64,000 bases of DNA from Phoronis australis (GCA_002633005.1 NMRA01000012.1:464487-528486), one strand, 5' to 3'; shown: positions 59,801 to 61,666, counted from the stretch's first letter. Numbers and translations are program-made. The notes: generated by a model from the sequence alone, not told the origin.

Positions 59801-61666
59801 TTTTAAACAAAAATAATTTCATATTTTGAAGGCATTGCTGTTAATGTCCAGATTTTCTAAGAAACATCTGAAGCTGTGACATACTGGAGAAGTATTTAAG
59901 TATTTGGTGCTACCTCTTCAATAAAAATGGAAAAATAAAAATTCGCTTCAGCGCTGGACGCTATGAAAGTCACCAGGTTGCAATTTGCGACCTAATCAAA
60001 ATCCCAGGTCGCATTTTTCCTTTCGGGTTTCCATTATCGGGCGGTTCGAGTTGGTTCCTTTGAACGGAATATGTGCCATACACTTTTACGTAAAAATACG
60101 TCAACCAAAAATGACATGTGAACCCATCATGCATGGCAGTAGTGTCACTTCACCTTCGGAGGCGTGAAACAAACAAAGCCGGTTCTTTTGAAAAGTGAAT
60201 TTGCTTTTGCGTAGAATGAGAGTTTGACTAACAATGGACTGCATAGGTGTCAATTTCAAAACAACGCGGTCGTTTCTATGAACTACAAGAGACGCTTACA
60301 AATTATGATGTACCCAGTGATGACTGCAAACGTAAAACACTGCGACTCGAAATGGATCTGGTTTCAGCACTTGAAACGCAAATTACAGTTTTGAAAATCA
60401 GTTCAGTGAAGTGGGTGGGTACTAGCTGTATGTACAACTTTGTATTTTGACGATAGTCTTCATACAGCTTGCTGGCTGGCTAAGCGCTAGCCTGAGCTGT
60501 GGGTGTGACTGTGTGGATATTGTTACTACCTACCCTATGTAGCCACCTGGAATAATTTTGTTGCTTAAATTGGCCTGCTTCAGTTGAAACAATATTCTTT
60601 CCAGTGTAGTCCAAAAAAATCTAAGAGGTGGTCAACTGACAACCGGCGGAGTGAAAAATTGGCAGGATAGGGGGTGAAGGAAGAGAAGAATTTAGCAAAT
60701 TTGCTAACTATAATTTCTTGTCTACCTGTTTAGTTGCAATAGCTGGCTACGGGTATGGAACACTGCAGGGGCCTCAGTAGGGACCATGAGCCTTGTAAAC
60801 ATCGGAACAACAGAATGTTAGTTCTTGGGAGCATCAGTTCTTTTAAAACCGCGGGGGGTCTAAGTTCCTTGTCAAATCAACACCTGGGCACTTAACTGAA
60901 CCCCTGTGGATTGGTGTGCACGCGTAAGTTCCCACACTTGAATCGCTGGAGTTCACGTTACATTGCCAGCAACATGTGATTGACAGATGACTCGTACATA
61001 TGCACGCGCTCAGCCCCTGAAACAAGGGCTTGAGATTTTTTCGTGACTACACTGCTCAAGACATGGGGGTTGTTGAGCTATGAATAGGGTTGCCATTTTA
61101 GTTTTTCCGTTTTTAGTGATAAAAAACAAGATGCACATTGAGGGCTGTCCTCTGTATCCTTTTGAACTTGATTTGGCAACAACCAAATAATGGCTGAATG
61201 TACTCTCAAGTTGTTTTATGTTTATTGGGTAGTTTCCAAGAAGTGTAAAAACTCATCTTGCATATGTTGGAAAGTCCAGGTCGCATGTTGCTATTTGATA
61301 CAAGCTGGTCAAAAACTCAGCTCGCATTTTCATATTTTACATCACAAATGCGACCTATGATAAGCTAAACTGGTGATATTTTACTGTAATCATTTCATCT
61401 TTATTTTTTGAAAATTTTGCTTAGTCACGTGAAATTTTCTTTTTCAGGCTCTCCTAATATGCGTCGAACAGACATCTCGTTTGCCCTGACCATTCTCCTC
61501 AATGCCTTGCTTCCCTCCAGTAAGACCCCCCATGCAGGCCCCAGTGGTTCTAAAGTTCATCAGACACCCCTAGCTGATCCATATTCCGGGGCCACTACAG
61601 CACTGCAGGACAAAGTTTGGGGCATCAGCACCATCAGGGAGTTGGTCATACGGACATCCTTTCTAG
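2133..61666 (+). CDS. UNC80: UNC80 homologue, NALCN channel complex subunit (43 exons seen, both ends missing)
   Basis: Known role of the family: UNC80 is a very large cytoplasmic protein built of helical HEAT/armadillo-like repeats. Together with UNC79 it assembles with the neuronal sodium-leak channel NALCN and is needed for its function and localisation. Seen here: an ordered series of blocks that match human UNC80 as I recall it, such as LPRSLTDS, NLPVVLKAV, KSLGCPNGCGDGYRG, RRVALSGLLDA, CPYALKMVACQVLLEIT, QVWPRMEGGA, FPSCICAAVLPI, FKDLKQTLKKEQCD, IEFACQQFYILHRKPF and VTVVAYA. Exons join at 2133-2620, 5551-5834, 16745-16986 and onward as listed separately. Splice phases agree at every junction, and the joined frame of 2419 full codons has no stop. 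The human protein is about 3258 residues, so the N-terminal part and the C-terminal tail lie outside the window. The start codon, promoter and polyA site are not here. Family assignment is very secure; individual exon edges are predictions from consensus and phase. Confidence 0.97.
2621..5550 (+). other. Intron 1, including one dispersed-repeat copy
   Basis: AT-rich non-coding sequence. Around 3640-3855 lies a diverged copy of the dispersed repeat B described at 19600. No conserved exon was found; open frames such as 3892-4125 and 5115-5387 look random. Confidence 0.6.
5551..5834 (+). CDS. UNC80: UNC80 exon 2
   Basis: Acceptor ttctatgtag, donor ataag/gtaatg; phase 0 in, two bases left over. 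Contains NLPVVLKAVRAVASTRISG, KICELLLNIMDALLDLE, matching human DLSVVLKAVYLVLNHDISS and its continuation, then a Lys/Glu-rich linker (EKKKDTKKKDEENGG) in the place where human UNC80 has a long low-complexity insert. It ends in LAMDVLI. The next intron is the largest in the window (10,910 bp). Confidence 0.96.
6780..8460. mobile_element. CpG-rich repeat element with about 105-bp direct repeats at its ends
   Basis: Two similar segments in the same orientation, about 6796-6900 and 8331-8435, are built from the words gttaaccgccca and aagcgccca and bracket about 1.4 kb. A perfect palindrome (taaccgccc-a-gggcggtta) lies at about 8303-8321. The interior is richer in CpG than the surrounding intron and contains an ambiguous base at 7198. 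A 71-codon open frame at 7747-7962 has no family that I recognise. The interior block 7291-7440 has a homologue at 60911-61150. An element remnant is likely, but its class is not clear. Confidence 0.5.
7291..7440 (+). repeat. Dispersed repeat D, copy 1
   Basis: Shares the words aagttcccacactt, caacatgtgattgacag and aaaaaacgagatgca, in the same order, with 60911-61150 in intron 42. It lies inside the larger CpG-rich element. Confidence 0.7.
8716..8890 (+). repeat. Dispersed repeat E, copy 1
   Basis: The words ttctgaaattgaattcctc, tgaaaagtta and gaagaaatatgataaaaatt recur in the same order at 15047-15210. Both copies are in intron 2. Class unknown. Confidence 0.5.
11160..12450 (+). repeat. Diverged tandem repeat C (units of about 300 bp)
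   Basis: Three or four diverged units each carry the words cagatggatccgactactg, ctagtggcaaatt and gatggattttcatgaaattt. A separate copy of the family is at about 22790-23120 in intron 5. Short open frames in both strands across the units are not conserved and look incidental. Confidence 0.6.
15047..15210 (+). repeat. Dispersed repeat E, copy 2
   Basis: Partner of 8716-8890, with gacttctgaaatggaattac, tgaaaagttaagt and gaagaaatgtgataaaaatt. Confidence 0.5.
15838..16575. repeat. 21-bp minisatellite, about 35 copies
   Basis: Unit ctctagcctatttacaccat plus one base. Units with tttac and with atatac partly alternate, suggesting a 42-bp higher-order unit. Because 21 is a multiple of three, long frames stay open on both strands (about 185 codons on + and 166 on -); these are repeat artefacts. 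The array ends about 170 bp before the exon 3 acceptor. Every unit carries a pyrimidine-rich ctctag that resembles a weak splice acceptor. Confidence 0.95.
16745..16986 (+). CDS. UNC80: UNC80 exon 3
   Basis: Acceptor tatatatttcag, donor aaag/gtagtt; completes the Arg codon split with exon 2 and leaves one base. It opens with IYKSLGCPNGCGDGYRG, matching human IVKSLGCAYGCGEGHRG, and later has DVVDFLHSFLGFCADP, matching NVVDFLHALLGFCMEP. This is one of the most diagnostic UNC80 exons. Intron 3 (1497 bp) contains a 29-bp minisatellite. Confidence 0.97.
17925..18180. repeat. 29-bp minisatellite, about 9 copies
   Basis: Unit built on atgcaatggagcgcctcttt followed by attgctgct, with a period of 29 bases. 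It lies in intron 3, about 300 bp before exon 4. The frames open through it (17808-18233 and others) are repeat artefacts. Confidence 0.95.
18484..18662 (+). CDS. UNC80: UNC80 exon 4
   Basis: Acceptor tcatttctag, donor aatatt/gtaagt; two bases complete the split Val codon, and it ends in phase 0. The peptide includes VANILKPLVTKFVSMFDELH, matching human VSAMFKSLITRCASTTHELH. Intron 4 (3635 bp) carries several dispersed repeats. Confidence 0.93.
18705..19125 (+). repeat. Dispersed repeat A, copy 1
   Basis: Shares ordered words with 25985-26659, 27440-27894 and 29360-29770: aggaattgtttttaaaa, gttgttttactattg and cccaattaatg(tc/ga)aga(t/c)tg. At least four copies in this gene, all in the same orientation. 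Class unknown; no coding capacity seen. Confidence 0.65.
19600..19855 (+). repeat. Dispersed repeat B (SINE- or MITE-like), reference copy
   Basis: Core aaaaataattaccaaaattg, then a tract with gatggtagctatgg and a 3' part resembling gccatattgtgtcctaaatt followed by gtgagatttactgt. Similar copies, all in this orientation, are at about 3640, 21780, 25040, 37985, 58225 and 59785, with weaker traces near 13560 and 47130. It has no coding capacity and no visible polymerase III box that I could confirm. Confidence 0.7.
20329..20530 (+). repeat. Foldback sequence and dispersed repeat F, copy 1
   Basis: A hairpin (atggtctt-cgg-aagaccat) at about 20331-20349 precedes a block with gcaaaatggccgccactgaa, which recurs at 41803-41900 as gcaaaatggctggcactgaa. 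The open frame starting in it is short and not conserved. Confidence 0.5.
21780..21960 (+). repeat. Dispersed repeat B copy
   Basis: Carries caaaaataattactaaaatt, then ttgccatttttacatttttc and catggttgctatggtaca, in the order of the family core. Confidence 0.65.
22298..22570 (+). CDS. UNC80: UNC80 exon 5
   Basis: Acceptor ctttatgag, with a weak pyrimidine tract; donor aaaaag/gtttac, which departs from the usual gtaagt but is the only nearby site that keeps the frame. Phase 0 at both ends. Peptide ALYTDVRQLLNYVKEIHGG then FRRVALSGLLDATER, matching human GLYCDIRQLVQFIKEAHGN and FRRVALSALLDSAEK. It ends in a basic segment SRRSIFRRKTKK, with a human counterpart WRKMFKSQS. Intron 5 (773 bp) follows. 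Confidence 0.92.
22790..23120 (+). repeat. Repeat C copy
   Basis: Carries gggtccaactactgtagc, gttgatggattttcataaaa and gattccgactactgtggtg, homologous to the tandem units at 11160-12450. Confidence 0.6.
23344..23367 (+). CDS. UNC80: UNC80 exon 6, probable 24-nt microexon
   Basis: Flanked by a strong acceptor (tttcttttgttcag) and a good donor (ctg/gtaaga). It is 24 nt and phase 0 at both ends, so inclusion or skipping keeps the frame between exons 5 and 7. It would code CSSTAQQL, in a Ser-rich part where human UNC80 has SQSAASDTSSQS. Prediction from splice signals and phase only. Confidence 0.7.
23405..23438. repeat. (TTTA)n microsatellite
   Basis: Eight or so perfect tttatt/tta steps in intron 6, immediately after the microexon. 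Confidence 0.9.
23664..23817 (+). CDS. UNC80: UNC80 exon 7
   Basis: Acceptor attttctcaaag, donor ttgg/gtgagt; phase 0 in, one base left. Ser- and Gly-rich, with GRSGRRISIRGTSPG then SVRRKISKFQL. Human has RSRSRRISLRKKLKLPIGNW at this place. Basophilic kinase-type motifs (RRIS, RRKIS) are visible; phosphorylation itself is inference. Intron 7 is 526 bp. Confidence 0.9.
24344..24568 (+). CDS. UNC80: UNC80 exon 8
   Basis: Acceptor ttctttgtcag, donor gatgaag/gtagct; two bases in, one left over. Starts AWKRSTKSDLDDASADEQSD, corresponding to human NWLKRSSLSGLADGVED, and continues with KTSRMSFKGVGTATL and a basic GKRRMSKRLSVDE. Intron 8 (4069 bp) contains a large internal duplication. Confidence 0.9.
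25040..25255 (+). repeat. Dispersed repeat B copy
   Basis: Carries cgaaaaataatttacaaaat, aaaggtttctaacactgctg and tgccatactttgtcctaaat followed by tggtgagattt, in family order. Confidence 0.65.
25379..26658 (+). repeat. Intron 8 segmental duplication, copy 1
   Basis: Starts attgttactggtgaacagta and ends gtacgtcacgctttc. It is nearly identical to 26831-27894 apart from extra copies of a 74-bp repeat (26044-26339). Dispersed repeat A forms its 3' part. An ambiguous base at 26659 sits at the boundary. Confidence 0.95.
26044..26339 (+). repeat. 74-bp tandem repeat, 4 copies
   Basis: Unit begins gggcccaagtttggcaaact and runs through gaaatatccagtgggatcca; starts are at 26044, 26118, 26192 and 26266. 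The sister duplication at 26831-27894 has a single unit, so the expansion followed, or contraction accompanied, the larger duplication. Confidence 0.95.
26831..27894 (+). repeat. Intron 8 segmental duplication, copy 2
   Basis: Same start and end words as copy 1, with scattered substitutions and one unit of the 74-bp repeat. An inserted aatta near 27360 is another difference. The gap between the copies is about 170 bp. Both copies are non-coding. Confidence 0.95.
28638..28822 (+). CDS. UNC80: UNC80 exon 9
   Basis: Acceptor ttttactcttag, donor gacctt/gtaagt; two bases complete the Asp codon from exon 8 and it ends in phase 0. Peptide KSGMMRFSFFLECCNPGSIP then DPELIAAILDL, matching human RQGMKRFQFLLNCCEPGTIP and DASILAAALDL. 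Intron 9 (1085 bp) has a copy of repeat A at 29360-29770. Confidence 0.96.
29360..29770 (+). repeat. Dispersed repeat A copy
   Basis: Shares gcaattgtttttaaaatgtt, aaatttggtcatgttattgg and gactcaattaatggaagact with the family, in order. Confidence 0.65.
29908..30117 (+). CDS. UNC80: UNC80 exon 10
   Basis: Acceptor tatcttcaccag, donor ggagat/gtaggt; phase 0 at both ends. Peptide EAPVLARACLLLECAHFVHR then CSKGDWPAWMK, matching human EAPVVARAALFLECARFVHR and CNRGNWPEWMK; it ends AAGRMFHAWGD, matching AAKLFYQWGD. Intron 10 is 479 bp. Confidence 0.97.
30597..30732 (+). CDS. UNC80: UNC80 exon 11
   Basis: Acceptor ctacaattttcag, donor gacgaag/gtagtc; phase 0 in, one base left. Begins ALGKRLDELF, aligning directly with human AIGVRLNELC after WGD, and ends with the acidic RIQDEEEDFADE, matching RKEDEEEDFLDD. 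A second acceptor, cgtacag at 30554, is in frame and would add 14 residues (AVLRDVLDVCYNFQ). Intron 11 is 257 bp. Confidence 0.92.
30990..31235 (+). CDS. UNC80: UNC80 exon 12
   Basis: Acceptor cttttgttacag, donor ccag/gtatta; two bases in, one out. Peptide ATVNKSGADCPYALKMVACQ then VLLEITMFLRETYQYLPR, matching human STVNPSKCGCPFALKMAACQ and LLLEITTFLRETFSCLPR; then a Ser/His/Arg-rich stretch, likely disordered. Intron 12 (559 bp): nothing seen. Confidence 0.97.
31795..31917 (+). CDS. UNC80: UNC80 exon 13
   Basis: Acceptor gcttgtcattgcag, donor gaaaaag/gtatgt; two bases in, one out. Peptide ESPTDRRITFAPNSLGDRSD then SLHSSATTISIADPD; human has ERKISFAGVLDENEDSKDSL and HSSSHTLKSDAG. A 46-bp minisatellite starts 25 bp after the donor (31942). 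Confidence 0.92.
31942..32080 (+). repeat. 46-bp minisatellite, 3 copies
   Basis: Unit gtagcaaatacaccatccca followed by tgtaactggcatttattttgataaat. It starts close to the exon 13 donor but does not include it. Confidence 0.95.
32475..32642 (+). CDS. UNC80: UNC80 exon 14
   Basis: Acceptor gtctttttacag, donor gat/gtgagt with one base left. Basic and low complexity (NKLLRKRRGSGSHPHSTSS, an Ala run, then KHRSFKLKKSEDG), matching in character the human RSFQVKKGG region. Intron 14 (897 bp) contains a 30-bp minisatellite. Confidence 0.88.
32818..33065 (+). repeat. 30-bp minisatellite, about 8 copies
   Basis: Unit acttcaccttgtagtcattc plus tgccatacag, with one 29-bp unit. It lies in intron 14. Each unit ends in ccatacag, an acceptor-like word. 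Frames open on both strands are artefacts of the 30-base period. Confidence 0.95.
33540..33715 (+). CDS. UNC80: UNC80 exon 15
   Basis: Acceptor ttctcaactctag, donor tctaag/gtaatg; two bases in, phase 0 out. Peptide SIKRIGSLRPRKVSNQSQSQ, then acidic, ending DDEDFENRLSWSK. Human has SIRRVGSLKSSKLSRQDSES, ending NMSWLH. It has no start-like codon near its beginning, so simple open-frame searches pass it over. Confidence 0.93.
34220..34450 (+). CDS. UNC80: UNC80 exon 16
   Basis: Acceptor gtaacattacag, donor cgaagg/gtaggt; phase 0 at both ends. Peptide NFVCQHQFYCHPDCFERQRR then SCKRLMAAVRKTYE, matching human SFICTHVDYCHPHCYLHHSR and SCARLVRAIKLLY. The Cys/His spacing (C-x6-CHP-x-C) is kept and might bind metal, which is inference. 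The tail is charged and probably coiled. Confidence 0.96.
34727..34915 (+). CDS. UNC80: UNC80 exon 17
   Basis: Acceptor gtttcttacccag, donor actcag/gtatac; phase 0 at both ends. Contains a Lys/Glu-rich stretch (KEEAKEKVKPKEK) and ends LPILKYIETQ, matching human GMLKYIRLQ. Intron 17 (370 bp): nothing seen. Confidence 0.93.
35286..35533 (+). CDS. UNC80: UNC80 exon 18
   Basis: Acceptor atattttgacag, donor ttgag/gttggt; phase 0 in, two bases left. Helical-repeat sequence LSQSLLAIITKGAPVLPE, then DIMPVAWELLLENDQELSAA, matching human LSLLIKAAPILTEE and DIQPAAWELLLSMDEHMAGA. The donor is read as ag/gttggt because exon 19 then restores RFFSLWKFRFQVWPRM. Intron 18 (404 bp): nothing seen. Confidence 0.95.
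35938..36151 (+). CDS. UNC80: UNC80 exon 19
   Basis: Acceptor attttcgtttccag, donor attgct/gtatgt; one base in, phase 0 out. Peptide FFSLWKFRFQVWPRMEGGA then FKVPPPSIDFTVPSPTIGIP, matching human HTLWRFRYQVWPRMEEGA and FKIPPPSINFTLPSPVLGMP. Very strong match. Intron 19 (600 bp): nothing seen. Confidence 0.98.
36752..36938 (+). CDS. UNC80: UNC80 exon 20
   Basis: Acceptor attattttgcacag, donor gaag/gtaaga; phase 0 in, one base left. Basic coiled segment RRKQQQEIIKMALLAEDNRK then PLTTVPVIQQAAYEPALH, matching human SLITAIPITQEACYEPTCT, and an acidic end TEEDEE. Confidence 0.95.
36939..39547 (+). other. Intron 20
   Basis: 2.6 kb AT-rich. A copy of repeat B lies at about 37985-38240. A block at about 38570-38790 with ccaaatgcgacttggcaaaa and aggtcgccaaagctgagatc resembles the termini of the element at 59957-61376. 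No exon seen. Confidence 0.6.
39548..39679 (+). CDS. UNC80: UNC80 exon 21
   Basis: Acceptor tttgacttgtcag, donor cgaag/gtattt; two bases in, one out. Peptide VLQEEINMAARRVSIAPISH then RTSHINRMSWRSDSVHT, corresponding to human VTNLASRRLSVSPSCTSST and SHRNYSFRRGSVWSV. A nearby acceptor (gctgcag at 39554) would break the frame. Intron 21 (1186 bp): nothing seen. Confidence 0.92.
40866..41009 (+). CDS. UNC80: UNC80 exon 22
   Basis: Acceptor attttcatctag, donor gcag/gtcagt; two bases in, one out. Peptide FFPSCICAAVLPIINLLDD, VDVTEEGIA, matching human VFPACICAAVLPIVHLMED, GEVREDGVA. Start is His-rich (HPHTHTMHQAH), as in human. Intron 22 (1119 bp) holds repeat F copy 2 at 41803-41900. Confidence 0.97.
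41803..41900 (+). repeat. Dispersed repeat F, copy 2
   Basis: Carries gcaaaatggctggcactgaa, gtgactgg and gtgaagattt in the order seen at 20416-20530. Confidence 0.5.
42129..42229 (+). CDS. UNC80: UNC80 exon 23
   Basis: Acceptor gtttttattccag, donor agacag/gtgact; two bases in, phase 0 out. Peptide VAERVIWSCIVEDASLFFRH then FLEKLTQRKRQ, matching human VAQQVLWNCLIEDPSTVLRH and FLEKLTISNRQ. Confidence 0.97.
42509..42595 (+). CDS. UNC80: UNC80 exon 24
   Basis: Acceptor gcattttttacag, donor tatgtg/gtaggt; phase 0 at both ends, 29 codons. Peptide DELILLLRKLVLHI then LPAQTAHILFNYV, matching human DELMYMLRKLLLNI and FPAQTSHILFNYL. Confidence 0.97.
42875..43027 (+). CDS. UNC80: UNC80 exon 25
   Basis: Acceptor tttggtttcag, donor tgtgat/gtaagc; phase 0 at both ends. 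Peptide LGYVMFYVRSPCEGAQESIG and FKDLKQTLKKEQCD, matching human VGLIMYFVRTPCEWGMDAIS and FKDLKQTMKKEQCE. Confidence 0.98.
43288..43386 (+). CDS. UNC80: UNC80 exon 26
   Basis: Acceptor cttacctgatttcag, donor catgag/gtatgg; phase 0 at both ends, 33 codons. Peptide PTVMVTANVPSAKKLIVHGP then SIPSQFPVHE, matching human LLVTASMPGTKTLVVHGQ and DIPTQLPVHE. It has no internal start-like codon context and is easily missed. Confidence 0.96.
43387..47478 (+). other. Intron 26, with probable transposon remnants
   Basis: 4.1 kb. The part 43850-45050 differs from its surroundings: a 101-codon open frame at 43882-44187 without a recognised family, the word ctgggcggttaac at about 44462 shared with the CpG-rich element of intron 2, and a broken THAP-like sequence near 44609. 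Open frames at 45175-45393 and 45637-46053 have no match that I know. A weak repeat B trace lies at about 47130-47320, followed by a short (tttttg)n tract at 47371-47397. Confidence 0.5.
44609..44770 (+). pseudogene. Possible degenerate THAP-type zinc-finger fragment
   Basis: Reads MPTKYYCCAVGYNSDVK, stop, FHKLDKYP, and after a further stop a Cys/His-containing piece. THAP domains begin with a Cys pair and an HKFP-like word, and they occur in P-element-like transposases as well as host genes. The second zinc Cys appears replaced by Tyr and stops interrupt the frame, so it is at most a relic. Low certainty. Confidence 0.25.
47479..47575 (+). CDS. UNC80: UNC80 exon 27
   Basis: Acceptor ctcaaatttacag, donor aacaa/gtgagt; phase 0 in, one base left. 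Peptide DTQFSSILEDSLEFFNIPEE then RYFLADTKT, matching human DTQFEALLKECLEFFNIPES and HYFLMDKRW. Intron 27 (567 bp): nothing seen. Confidence 0.96.
48143..48264 (+). CDS. UNC80: UNC80 exon 28
   Basis: Acceptor catttgttacag, donor aaacag/gtactt; two bases in, phase 0 out. Peptide MHNLHYFVRDFYFYRRNFYP then QLSLVNADP, matching human NLIHYNKTYVRDIYPFRRSV and SPQLNLVHMHP. Intron 28 (410 bp): nothing seen. Confidence 0.96.
48675..48752 (+). CDS. UNC80: UNC80 exon 29
   Basis: Acceptor tgttttgttacag, donor catcag/gtagga; phase 0 at both ends, 26 codons. Peptide AFILKIVELSKVLFTTSVLE, matching human VFTRKLEEVGRVLFLISLTQ. Intron 29 (325 bp): nothing seen. Confidence 0.94.
49078..49185 (+). CDS. UNC80: UNC80 exon 30
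   Basis: Acceptor cttaattccacag, donor ggcaag/gttagt; phase 0 at both ends. Peptide HEELLKQPTFPRKALETEFG, matching human QEDLLRLPSFPRSAIDAEFS. Confidence 0.96.
49393..49622 (+). CDS. UNC80: UNC80 exon 31
   Basis: Acceptor cataattcttacag, donor gacgg/gtaagt; phase 0 in, two bases left. Peptide ELHSLDTCHKYVWTRFMATM and DIPLFLNVINGALLLHCEDA, matching human ELFGLDTLQKSLWIQLLEEM and EIMLFLNVFNGALILHPEDS; ends FKHVFAFDG, matching FNHLFSLSG. The intron after it contains the 72-bp array that mimics the next exon. Confidence 0.97.
49954..50234 (+). repeat. 72-bp tandem repeat copied from the 5' end of exon 32, acceptor included
   Basis: Four units precede exon 32, with the anchor atgcttacc at 49961, 50033, 50105 and 50177; the exon's own atgcctacc follows at 50248. 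The boundary word ttctgttacag/gttcctg is repeated exactly at about 50019/50020 and 50163/50164, as well as at the real site 50234/50235; the unit between them has gctcatg after the splice point. The units read FLHIMLTKVKVHSSYHTNP, clearly related to the true exon's FLHIMPTIMKVYNTYQTNP. The last unit lacks one base (period 71), which puts the upstream copies out of frame with the exon. Confidence 0.95.
50235..50421 (+). CDS. UNC80: UNC80 exon 32
   Basis: Acceptor cacttctgttacag, donor aacaag/gtgagt; one base in, phase 0 out. Peptide FLHIMPTIMKVYNTYQTNPL then IEFACQQFYILHRKPFILQM, matching human YQWILPTMLQVYSDYESNPQ and IEFACHQFYILHRKPFVLQL. The acceptor is the last in a row of near-identical sites. 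This copy is preferred because it alone keeps the downstream frame. Confidence 0.96.
50580..50687 (+). CDS. UNC80: UNC80 exon 33
   Basis: Acceptor ctttattacag, donor cccatt/gtgagt; phase 0 at both ends. Peptide VLFQLLLTLEKDC, DSLDILDLVEGEKPLTPI, matching human CLFDLLQSLEGET, DILDILELVKAEKPLKSL. Intron 33 (915 bp) contains a 20-bp minisatellite. Confidence 0.96.
51057..51256. repeat. 20-bp minisatellite, about 10 copies
   Basis: Unit gaggatctgaaatatgcttt, very homogeneous, with one unit having ttgcttt. Lies in intron 33. The frames it opens on the - strand (AYFRSSKHISDPQS repeats) are artefacts. Confidence 0.97.
51603..51713 (+). CDS. UNC80: UNC80 exon 34
   Basis: Acceptor attttactgcag, donor atgttg/gtaagt; phase 0 at both ends. 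Peptide DFCYANDPDKFVMLDAVNMC then VTVVAYASDSHRSAQML, matching human DFCYGNEDLTFSISEAIKLC and VTVVAYAPESFRSLQML. Its last 28 bases and its donor form the first unit of the 46-bp array that follows. Confidence 0.97.
51686..51995 (+). repeat. 46-bp tandem repeat copied from the exon 34 3' end with its donor, 7 copies
   Basis: Unit: ctgattcacatcgcagtgca, then cagatgttg/gtaagt and a short tail. Donor-like gt sites at 51714 (the real one), 51760, 51806, 51851, 51897, 51943 and 51989; six of the seven keep gtaagt and one reads gtgagt. Reading on past the true donor meets a stop (tga at about 51732) within the first unit. Confidence 0.96.
52719..52802 (+). repeat. 42-bp duplication of the exon 35 acceptor region
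   Basis: Two acceptor copies: ctactccatacttacag ending at 52760 and ccactccatacttgcag ending at 52802. The 42-bp interval is 14 codons without a stop, in frame with exon 35 (SIPFLVLYSTPYLQ). It is preceded by short attgtattgt repetition. Confidence 0.9.
52803..52960 (+). CDS. UNC80: UNC80 exon 35
   Basis: Acceptor ccatacttgcag, donor accag/gtgagt; phase 0 in, two bases left. Peptide TILDAIMPYYLKHINRSHVK, matching human MVLEALVPCYLQKM, and MRALINSCDALTR, matching LQALLYSVEVLTR. An upstream in-frame acceptor at 52760 could add 14 residues. Confidence 0.95.
52961..54349 (+). other. Intron 35 with a GT/GCGT microsatellite
   Basis: 1.4 kb. A (gt)n tract running into (gcgt)n lies at 53775-53840. 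Nothing else recognisable; the open frames at 53237-53527 and 54045-54479 look random apart from the exon 36 part of the latter. Confidence 0.7.
54350..54460 (+). CDS. UNC80: UNC80 exon 36
   Basis: Acceptor tgttctctgacag, donor atcaa/gtatga; one base in, two left, consistent with neighbours on both sides. Peptide NLSTPLRHIEVGKKTQNQNS then QPYLFDDREESVTSIK, polar and poorly conserved; human has a Ser/Thr-rich linker here. Supported mainly by phase and splice signals. Intron 36 (318 bp): nothing seen. Confidence 0.85.
54779..54995 (+). CDS. UNC80: UNC80 exon 37
   Basis: Acceptor ttcatactgcag, donor catgag/gtgtgg; one base in, phase 0 out. Peptide YRKPRDHLLCVAVEFYTKCS then ARVKELRKKLGE, matching human FRRPRESLLNICTEFYKHCG and PRLKILQNLAGE. 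Intron 37 (830 bp): nothing seen. Confidence 0.95.
55826..55905 (+). CDS. UNC80: UNC80 exon 38
   Basis: Acceptor attatttttcag, donor acaaag/gtatgt; phase 0 in, two bases left. Peptide KLAEVAHTLLKVSVYDPTIM then TCRGLQ, matching human RLAEIAHSLLKLAPYDTQTM and ESRGLR. The 3' half of this exon with its donor is the founder of the 58-bp array that follows. Confidence 0.96.
55857..56330 (+). repeat. 58-bp tandem repeat copied from the exon 38 3' end with its donor, 8 copies
   Basis: Unit: gtatctgtctacgaccctac, cataatgacttgtagagg, tttacaaag/gtatgtgctag. Donor-like gt at 55906 (the real one), 55964, 56022, 56138, 56196, 56254 and 56312; the copy at 56080 has lost it (aaagatatgt). The exon and the units differ at only a few sites. 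Reading past the true donor meets tag in the next unit. Confidence 0.97.
56704..56827 (+). CDS. UNC80: UNC80 exon 39
   Basis: Acceptor ttctgttgctaag, donor tttaag/gtaatt; one base in, phase 0 out. Peptide YMLEMLPMTDWSQEHNKPAL then ILRRLERVFTKVTKK, matching human YIMEMLPITDWTAEAVRPAL and ILKRLDRMFNKIHKM. Strong conservation. Confidence 0.97.
57071..57166 (+). CDS. UNC80: UNC80 exon 40
   Basis: Acceptor caaaattatttcag, donor ttaagg/gtaagt; phase 0 at both ends, 32 codons. Peptide WEAASNLLNGVYLTLRKHPF then IAHLTHLR, matching human WEPASNLIEGVCLTLQRQPI and ISFLPHLR. The donor is the first unit edge of a 25-bp array. Confidence 0.97.
57167..57418 (+). repeat. 25-bp minisatellite that starts exactly at the exon 40 donor, 10 copies
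   Basis: Unit gtaagttataaagccctgcc plus tccat. Seven units keep gtaagt and three read ataagt. Unlike the arrays after exons 34 and 38, only the donor word and not exon sequence is repeated. The rest of intron 40 (to 58531) has a repeat B copy at 58225-58400 and nothing else recognised. Confidence 0.96.
58225..58400 (+). repeat. Dispersed repeat B copy
   Basis: Carries gaaaaataattgccaaaatt and ccgccatattgtgtcctgca then gtggtgagatcttactgtgg, in family order. Confidence 0.65.
58532..58723 (+). CDS. UNC80: UNC80 exon 41
   Basis: Acceptor cgtattctttcag, donor cttggg/gtatgt; phase 0 at both ends. Peptide TLVNVCISAILTESGNPQNV then SSAVVKLVAMQMFCLG, matching human SLINVCVNLVMGVVGPSSVA and STAVVRLVALQIQALK. 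Intron 41 (339 bp): nothing seen. Confidence 0.96.
59063..59186 (+). CDS. UNC80: UNC80 exon 42
   Basis: Acceptor attcatatcatag, donor gaaaag/gtgagt; phase 0 in, one base left. Peptide SSQERTQNMLMNFILPLCIR then VGSGRK, matching human TNQERREGMLLNLLIPFVLT and VGSGSK. Confidence 0.95.
59957..61376. mobile_element. Possible DNA-transposon remnant in intron 42
   Basis: The ends are related as inverted copies: tcaccaggttgcaatttgcg and aggtcgcattt on the left, aaatgcgacct and a sequence complementary to tcaccagttt on the right. The interior includes the repeat D block (60911-61150) and a 67-codon open frame at 60247-60450 (with ELQETLTNYDVPSDDCKRKT) that I cannot assign. A related block is at about 38570. 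Repeat B at 59785-59955 adjoins its left edge. Class not determined; hAT-like is only a guess. Confidence 0.4.
60911..61150 (+). repeat. Dispersed repeat D, copy 2
   Basis: Carries aagttcccacacttg, caacatgtgattgacag and aaaaaacaagatgcaca in the order found at 7291-7440. Confidence 0.7.
61448..61666 (+). CDS. UNC80: UNC80 exon 43 (last in window)
   Basis: Acceptor ttctttttcag, donor tctag/gtttgt; two bases in, one left. Peptide DISFALTILLNALLPSSKTP corresponds to human EVQLLLQTVINVLLPPRIIS; a variable loop follows, then DKVWGISTIRELVIRTSFL. In human the next conserved words are AYLALKVILVCFERQL, which I do not find before 64000, so the gene continues beyond the window. Confidence 0.92.
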